The notes beneath the pieces are model-generated. The model had not been told where the DNA came from, ran no database searches, and saw nothing but the letters and a program-made list of their open reading frames with translations. 64,000 nt of DNA. Origin: Phenylobacterium sp. Lineage in GTDB: Bacteria; Pseudomonadota; Alphaproteobacteria; Caulobacterales; Caulobacteraceae. Location: positions 124,001-188,000 of the forward strand of contig NZ_SCVD01000040.1 of NCBI RefSeq assembly GCF_004297125.1, given 5' to 3'. Below are positions 1 through 8,781 of this stretch, piece after piece. A program made the position numbers and the translations under genes. The stretch's first letter is position 1; each line of letters opens with the position of its first letter.

Positions 1-147
1 GATCAGCGCGGCGCGCAGCGCGGCGGAGCCGGCGCGGGCGGCGGCGGCGTGCGCCGGCGTCCAGCCCTTGGGGTCCATCCACGGATTGATCCGGTAGCTG
101 ACGTCGAAACAGCTGGGATCGGTCATCAGGAAGGTGGGGCGGTCCAT
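1..147 (-). CDS. Arginine deiminase/dimethylargininase-like amidinohydrolase, N-terminal fragment
   Basis: The first 49 codons of a minus-strand gene whose remainder lies outside the window. The start has FLMTDPSCFDV (residues 6-16) followed by INPWM (20-24), which is characteristic of the N terminus of the arginine deiminase/DDAH-like branch of the amidinotransferase fold. Those enzymes hydrolyse the guanidino group of arginine or methylarginine. The catalytic Cys/His region is not visible. AGGAG lies about seven bases before the ATG, so the start is well supported. The gene is divergent from an Lrp-type regulator with an inverted repeat between them, which fits amino-acid-responsive control. 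The exact substrate cannot be decided from this fragment. Confidence 0.7.
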   Translation of the reverse strand, partial: MDRPTFLMTDPSCFDVSYRINPWMDPKGWTPAHAAAARAGSAALRAALI

Positions 148-210
148 GCGGGCTCCTGCGGGCATCGTCGCAGGTCAGGGTCGCTCCGGAGGGTGTTAGC
201 GTATAGTCCG

Positions 211-239
211 CAACCTGATACAATACGCTGATCAGGTTG
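211..239. promoter_or_regulatory. Candidate Lrp-family operator in a divergent intergenic region
   Basis: A perfect 9-bp inverted repeat, CAACCTGAT at 211-219 and ATCAGGTTG at 231-239, has an 11-bp spacer. A second, overlapping dyad is GCGTAT (199-204) with ATACGC (223-228). It lies between the amidinohydrolase fragment and the Lrp gene, ending 27 bp before the latter's start. Control of both genes by the Lrp protein is inference. Confidence 0.55.
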
Positions 240-265
240 TCGTTTCGTCAGGATGGGGCGCCGAT

Positions 266-691
266 ATGGTGGATGAGCTGGACCAGAGGCTGATCGGCCT
301 CCTGCGCGCCGACTCGCGCACGCCCGCCGCGAGTCTGGCCAAGGCGCTGAAGGTCTCGCGGGGGACCGTGCAGAACCGGATCGAGCGGCTGGTCGCCCGG
401 GGCGTGGTCCAGGGCTTCACGATCAAGACCCGCCCGGACATGGACGCCAACCGGGTGCGCGCCGTCATGACCATCGCCATCGAAGGCGAGCGGTCCGGCG
501 CGGTGGTCAAGGCGCTGAAGGGCTTCCCGGAAGTCTCCGCCGTCCACACCACCAACGGCCGCTGGGACCTGGTGGCCGAGCTGGACGTCGAGACCCTGGC
601 CGCCTTCAGCCAGGCCCTGGACCGTATCCGCCAGATCGAAGGCATCGCCTCGACAGAGACGTCGATCCTGCTGGCGACCCAGAAGCTATGA
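266..691 (+). CDS. Lrp/AsnC-family transcriptional regulator
   Basis: A 141-residue protein of normal family length. Residues 5-45 form the winged helix-turn-helix (LDQRLIGLLRADSRTPAASL followed by a recognition helix with SRGTVQNRIERL). Residues about 65-140 form the RAM ligand-binding domain. Lrp/AsnC proteins act as DNA-wrapping dimers or octamers that sense amino acids. Divergent orientation from an amidinohydrolase of the arginine family suggests local control of arginine-type catabolism. The inverted repeat just upstream is a candidate autoregulatory site. The effector is not deducible from sequence. Confidence 0.9.
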   Translation: MVDELDQRLIGLLRADSRTPAASLAKALKVSRGTVQNRIERLVARGVVQGFTIKTRPDMDANRVRAVMTIAIEGERSGAVVKALKGFPEVSAVHTTNGRWDLVAELDVETLAAFSQALDRIRQIEGIASTETSILLATQKL

Positions 692-1801
692 GCCGCTGAT
701 CCCATCCGCCAGGACGCGAGGCCGCACACGGGTTCGGAGCTCGCGCAGGAAGGCGTCGGGCATGGTCAGCAACGCGTCGTGCCCACCACCCGGGAGCACG
801 GCGATGTCTTTCAAGGGGGCCTCAACCTCCGACAGGTAGCGCTCAGTTGGCTCTTCGGGCGTGTAGAGGTCCCGGTCGCCCTGGAATATGAAGATCGGCA
901 CGCTGAACCGCCCACCGATGCGCCGCGCGTCGAATTCGGCGACCTCGTTGAAGGACCCGGCCTGGGCGACCTTCGGAGCGGCGAGATAATCGTGGGTCTG
1001 TTTGAGGCTCATCTGCGGCGCGACCAGGAGGAGGGGCGCCATCCGTTGGAAGAGGTGTTGCTCGGCAGGCGTGTCGACGGTCGCCAACCATTTCCGCTGC
1101 ACGAGGAGCTCGGCCAAGTCCTTGTAAGGCGGCGGGCCAAGCCGGCGGAGTTCGTCCACGCCGTCGCGGACGCCCGCCGCCCGCAGTCGTTCGAACACCC
1201 GTTCGTAAGACAGCGTTTCCTGTTCGGCCTTGCTCGACATCTGGCCGGCCCCGACGTACGCCGCGAACAGGTCCGGCCGTCGTTGGATCATCTCGAGGCC
1301 GACGGCGGAACCCCACGAGTGGCCGAGCAGGATCACCCGAGCCCCCGGCAGCCTGCGCTGCACATGCTCGGCCACCTCCAGCCCGTCGCGCGCGATCCGG
1401 TCGATGCTGATGGGCTGGGGCCCGTTGCGGCTGAACGTGCGGCCCGCGTCGCGCTGGTCCCACTGCACGACCGTGAATTCCGACTCCCATGGCCGGAAGA
1501 CGCGCGTCAGCGGCGACATGGCGAAGCCCGGGCCGCCGTGCACGACGATGATGACGGGGTTGGCGCGATGGAGCCCCCGCATCTGCACCCATTGGGCGAC
1601 GCCACCGATGTCGATGAAGCCGCTCTCATCGACGCCGTCGGGCGTGGCGATCGCCAGGTTCCGGGCCTCGCGCCATTGAAGCACGCTCCGCGTCACCAGC
1701 AGGGCGCTGACCAGCGCTACGACCACAACGACGACGACCAAGGCGATATGGGCGAGTCTCAAGGCGACCTCATCGGGAGCTGGACTGTGGCTGGCCCACA
1801 T
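686..1801 (-). CDS. Membrane-anchored alpha/beta hydrolase, proline-iminopeptidase-like
   Basis: A 371-residue protein with one N-terminal membrane segment (residues about 14-37, a valine-rich run) followed by an S33-like alpha/beta hydrolase domain. Visible signatures are the oxyanion motif HGGPG (88-92), WDQRDAG (114-120), the nucleophile elbow GHSWGS with Ser162, the acid loop GDRDLY (about 308-313) and the catalytic-His region GGGHDA (His341). The family includes proline iminopeptidases and related aminopeptidases or epoxide hydrolases; the substrate is not determinable. An upstream extension in the same frame would run into the divergent pepF gene, so the ATG at 1801 is preferred. Its last bases overlap convergently with the Lrp gene. 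Confidence 0.85.
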   Translation of the reverse strand: MWASHSPAPDEVALRLAHIALVVVVVVVALVSALLVTRSVLQWREARNLAIATPDGVDESGFIDIGGVAQWVQMRGLHRANPVIIVVHGGPGFAMSPLTRVFRPWESEFTVVQWDQRDAGRTFSRNGPQPISIDRIARDGLEVAEHVQRRLPGARVILLGHSWGSAVGLEMIQRRPDLFAAYVGAGQMSSKAEQETLSYERVFERLRAAGVRDGVDELRRLGPPPYKDLAELLVQRKWLATVDTPAEQHLFQRMAPLLLVAPQMSLKQTHDYLAAPKVAQAGSFNEVAEFDARRIGGRFSVPIFIFQGDRDLYTPEEPTERYLSEVEAPLKDIAVLPGGGHDALLTMPDAFLRELRTRVRPRVLADGISGS

Positions 1802-1862
1802 CGAATGATCAAATGTGATCGCGCGATGGTCCCGGCGGGGGCGCGGAGCTAAGCTCCAGGCC

Positions 1863-3653
1863 ATGAACGCCCCCTTCAAGACCGACGCGCTGCCCGAGTG
1901 GCGGCTGGACGACCTCTATGCCGACCGCGAGGATCCGCGGATCGAGGCGGACCTCGTCGAGGCCGAGCGGCTGAACGGCGAGCTCGCCAAGCTGGAGGGG
2001 CGGCTCGTCGCGACCCGCGACCGGCCGGCCGAGCTGGGCGGGATCATCGATCGCGGCATCGAGCTCTACGAGCAGGCCACCAACGCCATGTGGAGCGTCG
2101 GCGCGTTCGGCTCGCTCTCGGCCTCGGTGGCGCGGGACGATCCGGCCTGGTCGAAGTTCGAGTCCGACCTGCGCGCGCGGTCCGCCCAGATCGCCCAGCT
2201 CAGCCTGTTCTTCACCCTCGAGATCAACAAGCTGGACGACGTGGAGCTGGAGGCGGCGCTTCGGGCCAACACGTCCGCCCAGCGCTGGCGGCCCTGGTTG
2301 CGGCGGGTGCGCGCCGGACGGCCGCACGAGCTGTCGTCCGAGCTGGAGAAGCTGTTGCTGGACAAGGCGCCGGCCACCGCCAACTGGGGCCGCCTGTCGG
2401 ACGAGACCCTGGCCAAGCTGTCGGCCAGGGTGGGCGGCGAGACCCTGACTTTGTCCGAGCTGCTGAACCGGATGTCGAGCCCCGACGCGGCCCAGCGCAA
2501 GGCGGCGGCCGCGGCCCTTTCGAAGGCGCTGGGCGAGCGCACCTCGACCCTGGCGCTCTGCCTGAACACGCTGGCTTTCGAGAAGCAGGTCGAGGACCGC
2601 TGGCGCAAGTTCGACAGCCCCGCCGCGGGCCGCCATCTCGCCAACGAGGTGGACGCCGACGCGGTCGAGGCCCTGGAGGCGGCGGTGGTCGAGAGCTACG
2701 CCTCGGTCAGTCACCGCTACTATGCGCTCAAGGCCAAGGTGCTGGGTCGCGATTGCCTCGACCACTGGGACCGCAACGCCCCGCTCGATACGTCCCAGCC
2801 GCGGACCTACACATGGGACGAGGCCAAGAGCACGGTGCTGGAGAGCTTCCAGGCCCTGGCGCCCCAGTTCGCCGACATCGCGCGGACCTTCTTCACCAAC
2901 CCCTGGATCGACGCCCGACCGCGGCCCGGCAAGCAGTCGGGCGCCTATTCGCACTCGGTGACGGCCACCCGGCACCCGTTCGTGTTCATGAACTACATGG
3001 GCGAGCGGCGCGACGTGCTGACCCTGGCCCACGAACTGGGCCACGCGGTTCACCAGACCCTGTGCAAGCCGCTGGGCACCCTGCTGGCCGACACGCCGCT
3101 GACGCTCGCCGAGACGGCCTCGATCTTCGGCGAGGGCCTGGTGTTCGAGAAGCTGCTGGCCGAGGCCTCGAAGGCGGAGCGGCGCGGGCTGCTGGCGGGC
3201 AAGATCGAGGACGGAATCAACACGGTGGTCCGCCAGATCGCGTTCCACCGCTTCGAGACCCGCTTCCACGCCGCGCGCCAGCAGGGGGAATTGTCCGCCG
3301 ACGAGATCGGCGGGCTCTGGGTGGAGATCATGGCCGAAAGCCTCGGGCCGGCCGTGCGCCTGGACAAGGGCTATCGTCACTACTGGGCCTACATCAGCCA
3401 CTTCGTACACTCGCCATTCTACGTCTACGCCTATGCGTTCGGGGACCTGCTGGTCCGCGGTCTGATGGAGAAGCGCCGGGAGGATCCTGTGGCCTTCGCG
3501 CCGCTCTACGAGAAGCTGCTGGCCGGCGGCGGCGCCAAGACCTACGTCGAGGCCCTGGCCGTGTTCGGGCTGAACCCGCGCGAGAAGGCCTTCTGGGCGG
3601 CGGGGATGCGGCAGCTGGAACGGCTTGTGGACGAGTTCGAGGCCCTGGTCTGA
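1863..3653 (+). CDS. pepF: M3 family oligoendopeptidase (PepF-type)
   Basis: A 596-residue cytoplasmic zinc metallopeptidase of the M3 family, which cleaves short peptides during protein turnover. The zinc site HELGH (His390, Glu391, His394) sits in LAHELGHAVHQ, and the third ligand is Glu417 in ETASIFGE. Residues about 20-370 form the helical cap typical of PepF, and the length matches the family. The ATG at 1863 begins MNAPFKTDALPEW. An upstream in-frame ATG would add only a low-complexity arginine stretch. Its neighbours are unrelated, so this is probably a monocistronic housekeeping gene. Confidence 0.92.
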   Translation: MNAPFKTDALPEWRLDDLYADREDPRIEADLVEAERLNGELAKLEGRLVATRDRPAELGGIIDRGIELYEQATNAMWSVGAFGSLSASVARDDPAWSKFESDLRARSAQIAQLSLFFTLEINKLDDVELEAALRANTSAQRWRPWLRRVRAGRPHELSSELEKLLLDKAPATANWGRLSDETLAKLSARVGGETLTLSELLNRMSSPDAAQRKAAAAALSKALGERTSTLALCLNTLAFEKQVEDRWRKFDSPAAGRHLANEVDADAVEALEAAVVESYASVSHRYYALKAKVLGRDCLDHWDRNAPLDTSQPRTYTWDEAKSTVLESFQALAPQFADIARTFFTNPWIDARPRPGKQSGAYSHSVTATRHPFVFMNYMGERRDVLTLAHELGHAVHQTLCKPLGTLLADTPLTLAETASIFGEGLVFEKLLAEASKAERRGLLAGKIEDGINTVVRQIAFHRFETRFHAARQQGELSADEIGGLWVEIMAESLGPAVRLDKGYRHYWAYISHFVHSPFYVYAYAFGDLLVRGLMEKRREDPVAFAPLYEKLLAGGGAKTYVEALAVFGLNPREKAFWAAGMRQLERLVDEFEALV

Positions 3654-3657
3654 GCCC

Positions 3658-4425
3658 TCAGGCCTTCGACCAGGCTTCCCAGAGCAACTGCCCGCCGACC
3701 AGGATCATGAGCACGTAGATCAGGGTGTAGAACCGCGCCGCGTCGATCCGGCGGACAAGCCAGACGCCGGCGAAGGTGCTGGCGATGGCCACGGGCAGGA
3801 GCGCGGCGGCGGTCAGCAGGTTCTGCGCCGTGAACTGGCCGAGCGCCCAGTAGGCCGGGACCTTGATCCAGTTGATGGCTGCGAAATAGATCGCCGTGGT
3901 CCCGACCAGGCTGGCGGGCGCGAGGTTCCGGGGCAGAACCCACATCTGGAACGGCGGCTGGCCGGCGTGGGCGATCTGGCTGGTGAAGCCAGAGGCGGCG
4001 CCCAGCGCCACGCCCAGCGCGGTATCGGCCGCGGGCGGGACATTCCGCGGCGCCTGGACCCGGCCGCCGCGCGCCAGCCACAGCCGGTGGAGGGCGAACA
4101 GGATCGAGATCGCTCCCAGGACCGCGAGGATGGCCGTCGACGAGACCTTCGCCGCCAGCAGGTAGCCCAGCACGATGCCGACCACGGCGCCCGGCAGCAT
4201 GACCGCCAGCACCCGCCGGTCCCAGGTCTTCCGGAAAGCCCACACGCCGACCACGTCCTGGACGATCAGGATCGGCAGCAGGATGGCGGCGGCCTTCACC
4301 GGCGAGATGGCCAGCGCCAGCAGCGGCATGGCCACCGCACCCACGCCCGAGAATCCGCCCTTGGCGAGTCCCATCAGGATCACGGCCGGGATGGCCAGCG
4401 CATAGAACAAGGAGTCGGTGAGCAT
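3658..4425 (-). CDS. Sulfite exporter TauE/SafE family membrane protein
   Basis: A 255-residue, very hydrophobic protein with about eight transmembrane segments. It has the two-fold repeated pattern of the TauE/SafE family, with GLAKGGFSGVGAVAMPLLA near residues 18-36 and GAASGFTSQIAHAGQPP in the second half. The family exports or imports sulfite, sulfoacetate and other organosulfur anions or carboxylates across the inner membrane. No sulfur-metabolism gene is adjacent, so the substrate is unknown. It is convergent with pepF, with four bases between the stops. Confidence 0.88.
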   Translation of the reverse strand: MLTDSLFYALAIPAVILMGLAKGGFSGVGAVAMPLLALAISPVKAAAILLPILIVQDVVGVWAFRKTWDRRVLAVMLPGAVVGIVLGYLLAAKVSSTAILAVLGAISILFALHRLWLARGGRVQAPRNVPPAADTALGVALGAASGFTSQIAHAGQPPFQMWVLPRNLAPASLVGTTAIYFAAINWIKVPAYWALGQFTAQNLLTAAALLPVAIASTFAGVWLVRRIDAARFYTLIYVLMILVGGQLLWEAWSKA

Positions 4426-4527
4426 CCGGTCCGGGCCTAGCGTGGCGCCGCGGGCGGGGCAACGGGAGCGCGGACGTTGCGCCGGCCGGCGGGCTTGCTA
4501 GTGATGCTCGATCCAAGGGGGACCTCG

Positions 4528-5886
4528 ATGAGTTTCAAACTTGCCGCAGCGATCGCTGCCTCGCTGGGCCTGTCGTGCGCCGCCGCCCATGCCGCCGAGC
4601 CGCCGTTGCTTCCCTTGAGCGAGACCGAACAGGCCCAGCCGTCCCTCCCGCCGGTCCTGACCCTGCGCGACCGGGCCAAGGTTGTGGACGCGATCCTGGC
4701 CGACCGGCTCGAGACGGTGGTTCCGAAGCTCATGCGCGAGCAGGGGATCGACATGTGGGTGCTGGTCGCCCGCGAGTATCTGGAAGACCCGGTGGTGGCG
4801 ACTATGTTGGACGCCGAGAGCCTGCGGGCCCGGCGCCGCACCATCCTGGTGTTCTTCGATCCGGGCGGCGGCAAGCCGGTGGAGCGCCTGACCGTCAGCC
4901 GTTACGGCCTGGGCGGCCTGTTCAAGCCGGTGTGGAATCCCGACGCGCAGCCCGACCAATGGAAAGCCCTGTCCGAGGTGATCGAGGCCAAGGACCCGAA
5001 GAAGATCGCGGTGAACACCTCCTCGCTCAGCGCCTTCGGCGACGGCATCACGCTAAGCCAGCACACTGAGATGGTCGCCGCGCTGTCGCCGGCGCTGCGT
5101 GGCCGGCTGGTGTCCGGCGAGGGCCTCTCCGTCGGTTGGCTGGAGACCCGTACGCCGCTGGAGATGAAATACTACGCCGGCATCGTGCGGCTGGCGCATG
5201 CCGTGCTGGCCGAGGGCTTCTCGTCCAAGACCATCAAGCCCGGCGTCACGACGGCCGACGACGTGGTCTGGTTCTATCGCGAGCGGCTGGCGCGGCTGGG
5301 GATCGACACCTGGTTCCACCCCTCGGTCGGGATCACCCGGCAGGGCGCGAAGGACCTGCTGGAAGGTGACGCGGTCATCCAGAGGGGCGACCTTCTCTGG
5401 TGCGATTTCGGCGTCACCTATCTGCGCCTTAACACCGACACCCAGCACCTGGCCTATGTGCTGAAGGACGGCGAGACCGACGCTCCAGCGGGCCTGCGGG
5501 CCGGTCTGGCGGCGGCGAACGGCGTCCAGGACGCCCTCACCTCGTCCTACGCGGTCGGCAAGACTGGCAACGAAGTCCTGGCCATCGCCCGCGCCAAGGC
5601 GATCGCCAAGGGCCTGAAGCCGTCGATCTACTCCCACCCGCTCGGCTACCACGGCCACGGCGCCGGCCCGGCCATCGGCATGTGGGACGACCAGAACGGC
5701 GTGCCGCACGGCGAGTTCAAGATCCACCCGGACACCGCCTGGTCGATCGAGCTCTCGGCCTTCGCCCCCGTGCCCGAGTGGGGCGGCCAGGAGGTGCAGT
5801 TCCGCACCGAGGAAGACGCCTTCTACGACGGCCGGCAGGTACGGTACCTCGATGGGCGGCAGACGGCGCTGACCCTGATCAGGTAG
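4528..5886 (+). CDS. Secreted M24 family metallopeptidase (Xaa-Pro peptidase-like)
   Basis: A 452-residue protein with a signal peptide (residues 1-20, ending AAAHA) and a pita-bread peptidase domain in the C-terminal half. Candidate metal ligands follow the M24 pattern: Asp in WCDFG, Asp in NTDTQHLAY, His in the GYHGHGAGP segment, and Glu residues in IELSAF and RTEEDAFYD. The N-terminal half is a creatinase-like domain. The ATG at 4528 is preceded by AAGGGGG at good spacing. An in-frame upstream ATG at 4507 would bury the signal peptide. Predicted to cleave N-terminal residues before proline, or a related substrate, in the periplasm. Confidence 0.87.
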   Translation: MSFKLAAAIAASLGLSCAAAHAAEPPLLPLSETEQAQPSLPPVLTLRDRAKVVDAILADRLETVVPKLMREQGIDMWVLVAREYLEDPVVATMLDAESLRARRRTILVFFDPGGGKPVERLTVSRYGLGGLFKPVWNPDAQPDQWKALSEVIEAKDPKKIAVNTSSLSAFGDGITLSQHTEMVAALSPALRGRLVSGEGLSVGWLETRTPLEMKYYAGIVRLAHAVLAEGFSSKTIKPGVTTADDVVWFYRERLARLGIDTWFHPSVGITRQGAKDLLEGDAVIQRGDLLWCDFGVTYLRLNTDTQHLAYVLKDGETDAPAGLRAGLAAANGVQDALTSSYAVGKTGNEVLAIARAKAIAKGLKPSIYSHPLGYHGHGAGPAIGMWDDQNGVPHGEFKIHPDTAWSIELSAFAPVPEWGGQEVQFRTEEDAFYDGRQVRYLDGRQTALTLIR

Positions 5887-5992
5887 GCCGCCGTTCGCGT
5901 CGACTTGCGGATCTCGCTCGGGACGCGAGCGGGGTGGCGCATCGCGGCGATTCAATGCATGAGCGCGCTCCCGTTTTTTTCCGGAGCCCATT

Positions 5993-6493
5993 ATGCGTTT
6001 GCCCTCGCTTGCCTTCGTCGCCCTGATCTCGCTGGCGGGCTGCGACAAGCCCGAGGCGATCAAGGTCTCGCAGGCCGCCGCGGCGACGCCGGCAGGCCTG
6101 ACGATCGGCGGCGACGGCCTGCCGCGCGTGAAGCCCGGCCTCTGGGAGGTCCAGGAGACCTCGGAAGGCCAGACCGAGACCACGCGCCACTGCACGGGCG
6201 CCGAGGTGGACGCCGACCTGCGCGAGATGCTCACGCGCGAGACTCCCGGCTGCAAGACCGAACGCTCGGCGAACCCCGGCGGTCTGAAGGTCAAGGCGCT
6301 GTGCGATCAGGCCGGCGGCCTGAAGACCGACAGCACGATCGTGATGACGGGTTCGGAAGACGCTTACGAAATGAAGGTCGGCATCTACCTGGTAAGCGCG
6401 GACGGGACGCGTGAGGGCAGCGAGTCGGTTCTCAAGGCCCGCTGGACCGGCGCCTGCCCGGCCGGCGTCAAGCCGGGCGAGGACGTGGAATAG
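5993..6493 (+). CDS. DUF3617-type lipoprotein
   Basis: A 166-residue putative lipoprotein. The signal peptide ends in the lipobox LAGC, with Cys19 as the lipidation site. The mature part has the DUF3617 pattern: KPGLWEVQET (about residues 44-53), a conserved cysteine in RHCTGAEV, and paired cysteines in GCKT and ALCDQ. The function of this domain is unknown; it is common in alphaproteobacterial envelopes. It stands alone, after a gap of about 100 bases from the M24 peptidase and convergent with the next gene. Confidence 0.8.
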   Translation: MRLPSLAFVALISLAGCDKPEAIKVSQAAAATPAGLTIGGDGLPRVKPGLWEVQETSEGQTETTRHCTGAEVDADLREMLTRETPGCKTERSANPGGLKVKALCDQAGGLKTDSTIVMTGSEDAYEMKVGIYLVSADGTREGSESVLKARWTGACPAGVKPGEDVE

Positions 6494-6512
6494 GGTTTGG
6501 CGGCGGCGGCGC

Positions 6513-7094
6513 TCACCGCCCTTCCCGCACGAGGTCCAGGACCCAGTTGTCCTCCCAGGTGCGGCCGCCGTCGATGGAGAACGACTGCACGAAGTGGGCC
6601 GTGTCGCGCCCGGCGTGGGTCCAGACGTAGCGGACGAAGATCGCGCGCCCGCCAAACACCTCGTAGTCGTAGAGCTCGCCCCGGCCATTCCTGAACCTGC
6701 CGATGGTCGGGGGCAGCATGAGCTGCCCCTTGGCGGCGTTGACCAGGTAGATGCTCCACTCGCCGCTGTCGGGGTTGTAGAGCCGCAGGGTCTGGCCATC
6801 GATGCGCTTGCCGTCCTTGGTGGAGACGTCGAAATCCTCGAAATTGCCCCGGCCGCCCGCCAGTTTGCGGGTCTTGGACGTACCTTCGTATTCGAGCCAG
6901 ACGTCAGAGCCGGAGAGCGGCTTCTCCAGCTTGCGCAGCTTGGCCTTCCAGTCGCCGATCAGGAAGTCGAACCCGCCCCAGCCATCCGGGTCGGCCGCGC
7001 TGTTGGCGGGACCGGCGGCGGGGGCCTGGGCGAAGGCCGGCTGGGCGCAGAGCAGGGCGGCGGCGAGCGCGCCGGCTTGAAGGAGACGATGCAT
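6513..7094 (-). CDS. Secreted DUF1579-like protein
   Basis: A 193-residue protein with a cleavable signal peptide (residues 1-22, ending PAFA). The mature chain shows the pattern of secreted DUF1579/lipocalin-like proteins: FDFLIGDWKAKLRKL (about 43-57), a tryptophan-rich beta pattern, and RYVWTHAG and GRTWEDNWV near the end. No catalytic motif is recognisable. It is downstream of, and co-oriented with, the WYL regulator, whose stop region carries a CTGAC/GTCAG dyad (7138-7154) that could serve this gene's promoter. The function is unknown. Confidence 0.75.
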   Translation of the reverse strand: MHRLLQAGALAAALLCAQPAFAQAPAAGPANSAADPDGWGGFDFLIGDWKAKLRKLEKPLSGSDVWLEYEGTSKTRKLAGGRGNFEDFDVSTKDGKRIDGQTLRLYNPDSGEWSIYLVNAAKGQLMLPPTIGRFRNGRGELYDYEVFGGRAIFVRYVWTHAGRDTAHFVQSFSIDGGRTWEDNWVLDLVREGR

Positions 7095-7150
7095 GTGGAC
7101 CTCACGTGAAGCGGTGAGGCCTTATGCGGTCCAATAACTGACACCGAGCG

Positions 7151-8119
7151 TCAGGATTTATCGGGCGCGTAGATTTTCGTCAGGCGGCCGGCGATCTCGC
7201 CCATCCGGGTCCGCAGCTCCGGGGGCGACAGCACCTCGGCGTCCGCGCCCAGCTTAAGAAAGTCCGATGCGGCGTGTTCGACGGACTCGATCGGGACGGT
7301 GACCCGCGCCCAGCCCGCATCATCGACCTCTGCGGCGCGGGCGGCGCGCTCGGCCACCGGGCTGACGTTGCAGATGGCCTTGAGGCCCGCCGGCGACAGG
7401 CGCAGCACCGCCTCGCCCCTGTAGAGACGGTCCTCGAAGTCGCGGACCCAGGCCTGCCAGTAGCCTGGCAGGTCGAAGGCCGCGGGCCGCTCGAAGGTCT
7501 CGGGCAGTAGGTCCAGGGCCTGGATGTTCGAAACGCGGTAGGTGCGCGGCTTCCCGCCCGACTGGGCGACCGCGTACCAGACGCCCGCCTTCAGGGCCAA
7601 GCCGAGGGGCTTGAGGTCACGGTCGACGACCCCGGTCCAGCTGTCGTAGCGGATGCGGATCCGGCGTGCGGTCCAGACGGCCTCGGCCAGCTGCGGCAGC
7701 ACCTCGGTGTGATCGGCGTTGCGGTACCAGCCGATGGGATCCAGGTGGAAGCGGCTGCCGATCCGCGCCGCGCCGCTGCGACCCTCGGCGGGCAGGGCGG
7801 CCAGCAGCTTGAGCTGGGCCGCCGCCATGGCGTCGCCCAGGCCCAGGTCGGCGGCGGGGCCGGGCAGGCCCGACAGGAACAGCGTCTCGGCCTCGGCGGG
7901 GCTCAGGCCCGTCAGCCGGGTGCGATAGCCCTCCAGAAGCTGGAACCCCCCGCAGCGGCCACGGTCGGCGTAGACCGGCACGCCCGCCGCGCTCAGGTGG
8001 TCGATGTCGCGGTAGATGGTGCGGACCGAGGTCTCGAACTCGTCGGCCAGCGCCTGGGCCGTCATCCGTCCCCGGGTCTGGAGCAAGAGCAGGATGGAGA
8101 GCAGGCGGCTCGCACGCAT
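7151..8119 (-). CDS. YafY-family WYL-domain transcriptional regulator
   Basis: A 322-residue regulator with an N-terminal HTH_11 helix-turn-helix (residues about 5-60, with LADEFETSVRTIYRDI), a middle segment and a WYL ligand-binding domain (about 140-220, including RIRYDSWTG and VWYAVAQSG), followed by a C-terminal extension. WYL regulators sense small ligands or nucleic acids and usually control neighbouring genes. Length and layout match the YafY type. A dyad immediately upstream (8142-8158) is a candidate autoregulatory site. The downstream DUF1579-like gene is a plausible target. Confidence 0.88.
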   Translation of the reverse strand: MRASRLLSILLLLQTRGRMTAQALADEFETSVRTIYRDIDHLSAAGVPVYADRGRCGGFQLLEGYRTRLTGLSPAEAETLFLSGLPGPAADLGLGDAMAAAQLKLLAALPAEGRSGAARIGSRFHLDPIGWYRNADHTEVLPQLAEAVWTARRIRIRYDSWTGVVDRDLKPLGLALKAGVWYAVAQSGGKPRTYRVSNIQALDLLPETFERPAAFDLPGYWQAWVRDFEDRLYRGEAVLRLSPAGLKAICNVSPVAERAARAAEVDDAGWARVTVPIESVEHAASDFLKLGADAEVLSPPELRTRMGEIAGRLTKIYAPDKS

Positions 8120-8141
8120 GGGCGGAGCCTAGCAGCCAAAC

Positions 8142-8158
8142 CGGACATGTAATGTCAG
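8142..8158. promoter_or_regulatory. Candidate operator of the WYL regulator
   Basis: CGGACAT-GTA-ATGTCAG is an inverted repeat with 6 of 7 arm positions matching. It is the only sizeable structure in the 39-base gap before the WYL gene. A related CTGAC/GTCAG dyad lies at 7138-7154, upstream of the next gene. Assignment to the WYL protein is inference. Confidence 0.4.
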
Positions 8159-8668
8159 CTATTCGCGCATCGTGTAGCCGCGCGGCCGGCGGGCGAACCA
8201 GCCCGCCACGACGCACGAGACCTCGCCCTTGCGGACCGTGACGGTGGTGCGGCGGCCGGGGCCGGGCTGGAAGGTGACGGTCTCGCCGGGCGCCTGGACG
8301 GTCACGGCGCCGGGGCCGCTGAACTGGCAGACGCTGTAGCTGTCGGGGTTCATGAACCCATCCTCGCGGAACGCCGAACAGCTCACGTCGCCCAGATGCC
8401 GGGTGAAGCTGACCTTGTTGTAGGTGAAGGTCTTCGGCGGCTTGTGGCCGACCACCGAGAGCTGGGGCCGGTCAACCACGGGGCAGGGCGGCCCGGCGAT
8501 GGTCCACTGCTTCTTCTCGGCCTGCAGCCCGGCCCAGGTCCGATAGACGTCGATCCCCGGGATGGCGGCCAGCAGGAGCAGCATCCCGCCCAGGCCGGCG
8601 TTCTGGAAGAAGACGTCACGCCTGGACGATCGGCGAACGCGCCGCTCCAGAGTCTCGAAGTCCTTCAT
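8159..8668 (-). CDS. Uncharacterised protein with one N-terminal membrane segment
   Basis: A 169-residue protein not recognised as a named family. After a short basic N terminus (about 20 residues) comes one hydrophobic segment (about residues 24-40, AGLGGMLLLLAAIPGID), so it is probably anchored to the inner membrane with the rest outside. The remainder has four or five cysteines (for example PPCPVV, DVSCSAF, SVCQF, EVSCVV) that could form disulfides in the periplasm. A GGAGAG sequence supports the ATG at 8668; alternative starts exist at 8686 (ATG) and 8692 (GTG). Confidence 0.6.
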   Translation of the reverse strand: MKDFETLERRVRRSSRRDVFFQNAGLGGMLLLLAAIPGIDVYRTWAGLQAEKKQWTIAGPPCPVVDRPQLSVVGHKPPKTFTYNKVSFTRHLGDVSCSAFREDGFMNPDSYSVCQFSGPGAVTVQAPGETVTFQPGPGRRTTVTVRKGEVSCVVAGWFARRPRGYTMRE

Positions 8669-8781
8669 CTCTGGACCGCTCTCCATTTCCACGGAGAGAA
8701 CTACGAATGTAATTTCTGGAGCGCCGCAAGAGGCTGGCGGCGATTTTTCTTACATTTGTAATCAAAGGCGGGGCGTCGGCC

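Noticed and set aside
1715..1760. The run of valines in the proline-iminopeptidase-like protein as a sign of sequencing error or repeat slippage
   Set aside because: It sits inside an otherwise normal transmembrane helix and the frame continues cleanly into the hydrolase domain.
1898..3718. A long plus-strand frame overlapping pepF
   Set aside because: Its translation is arginine/glycine-rich with no motif, while the overlapping frame has a complete M3 peptidase with HEXXH.
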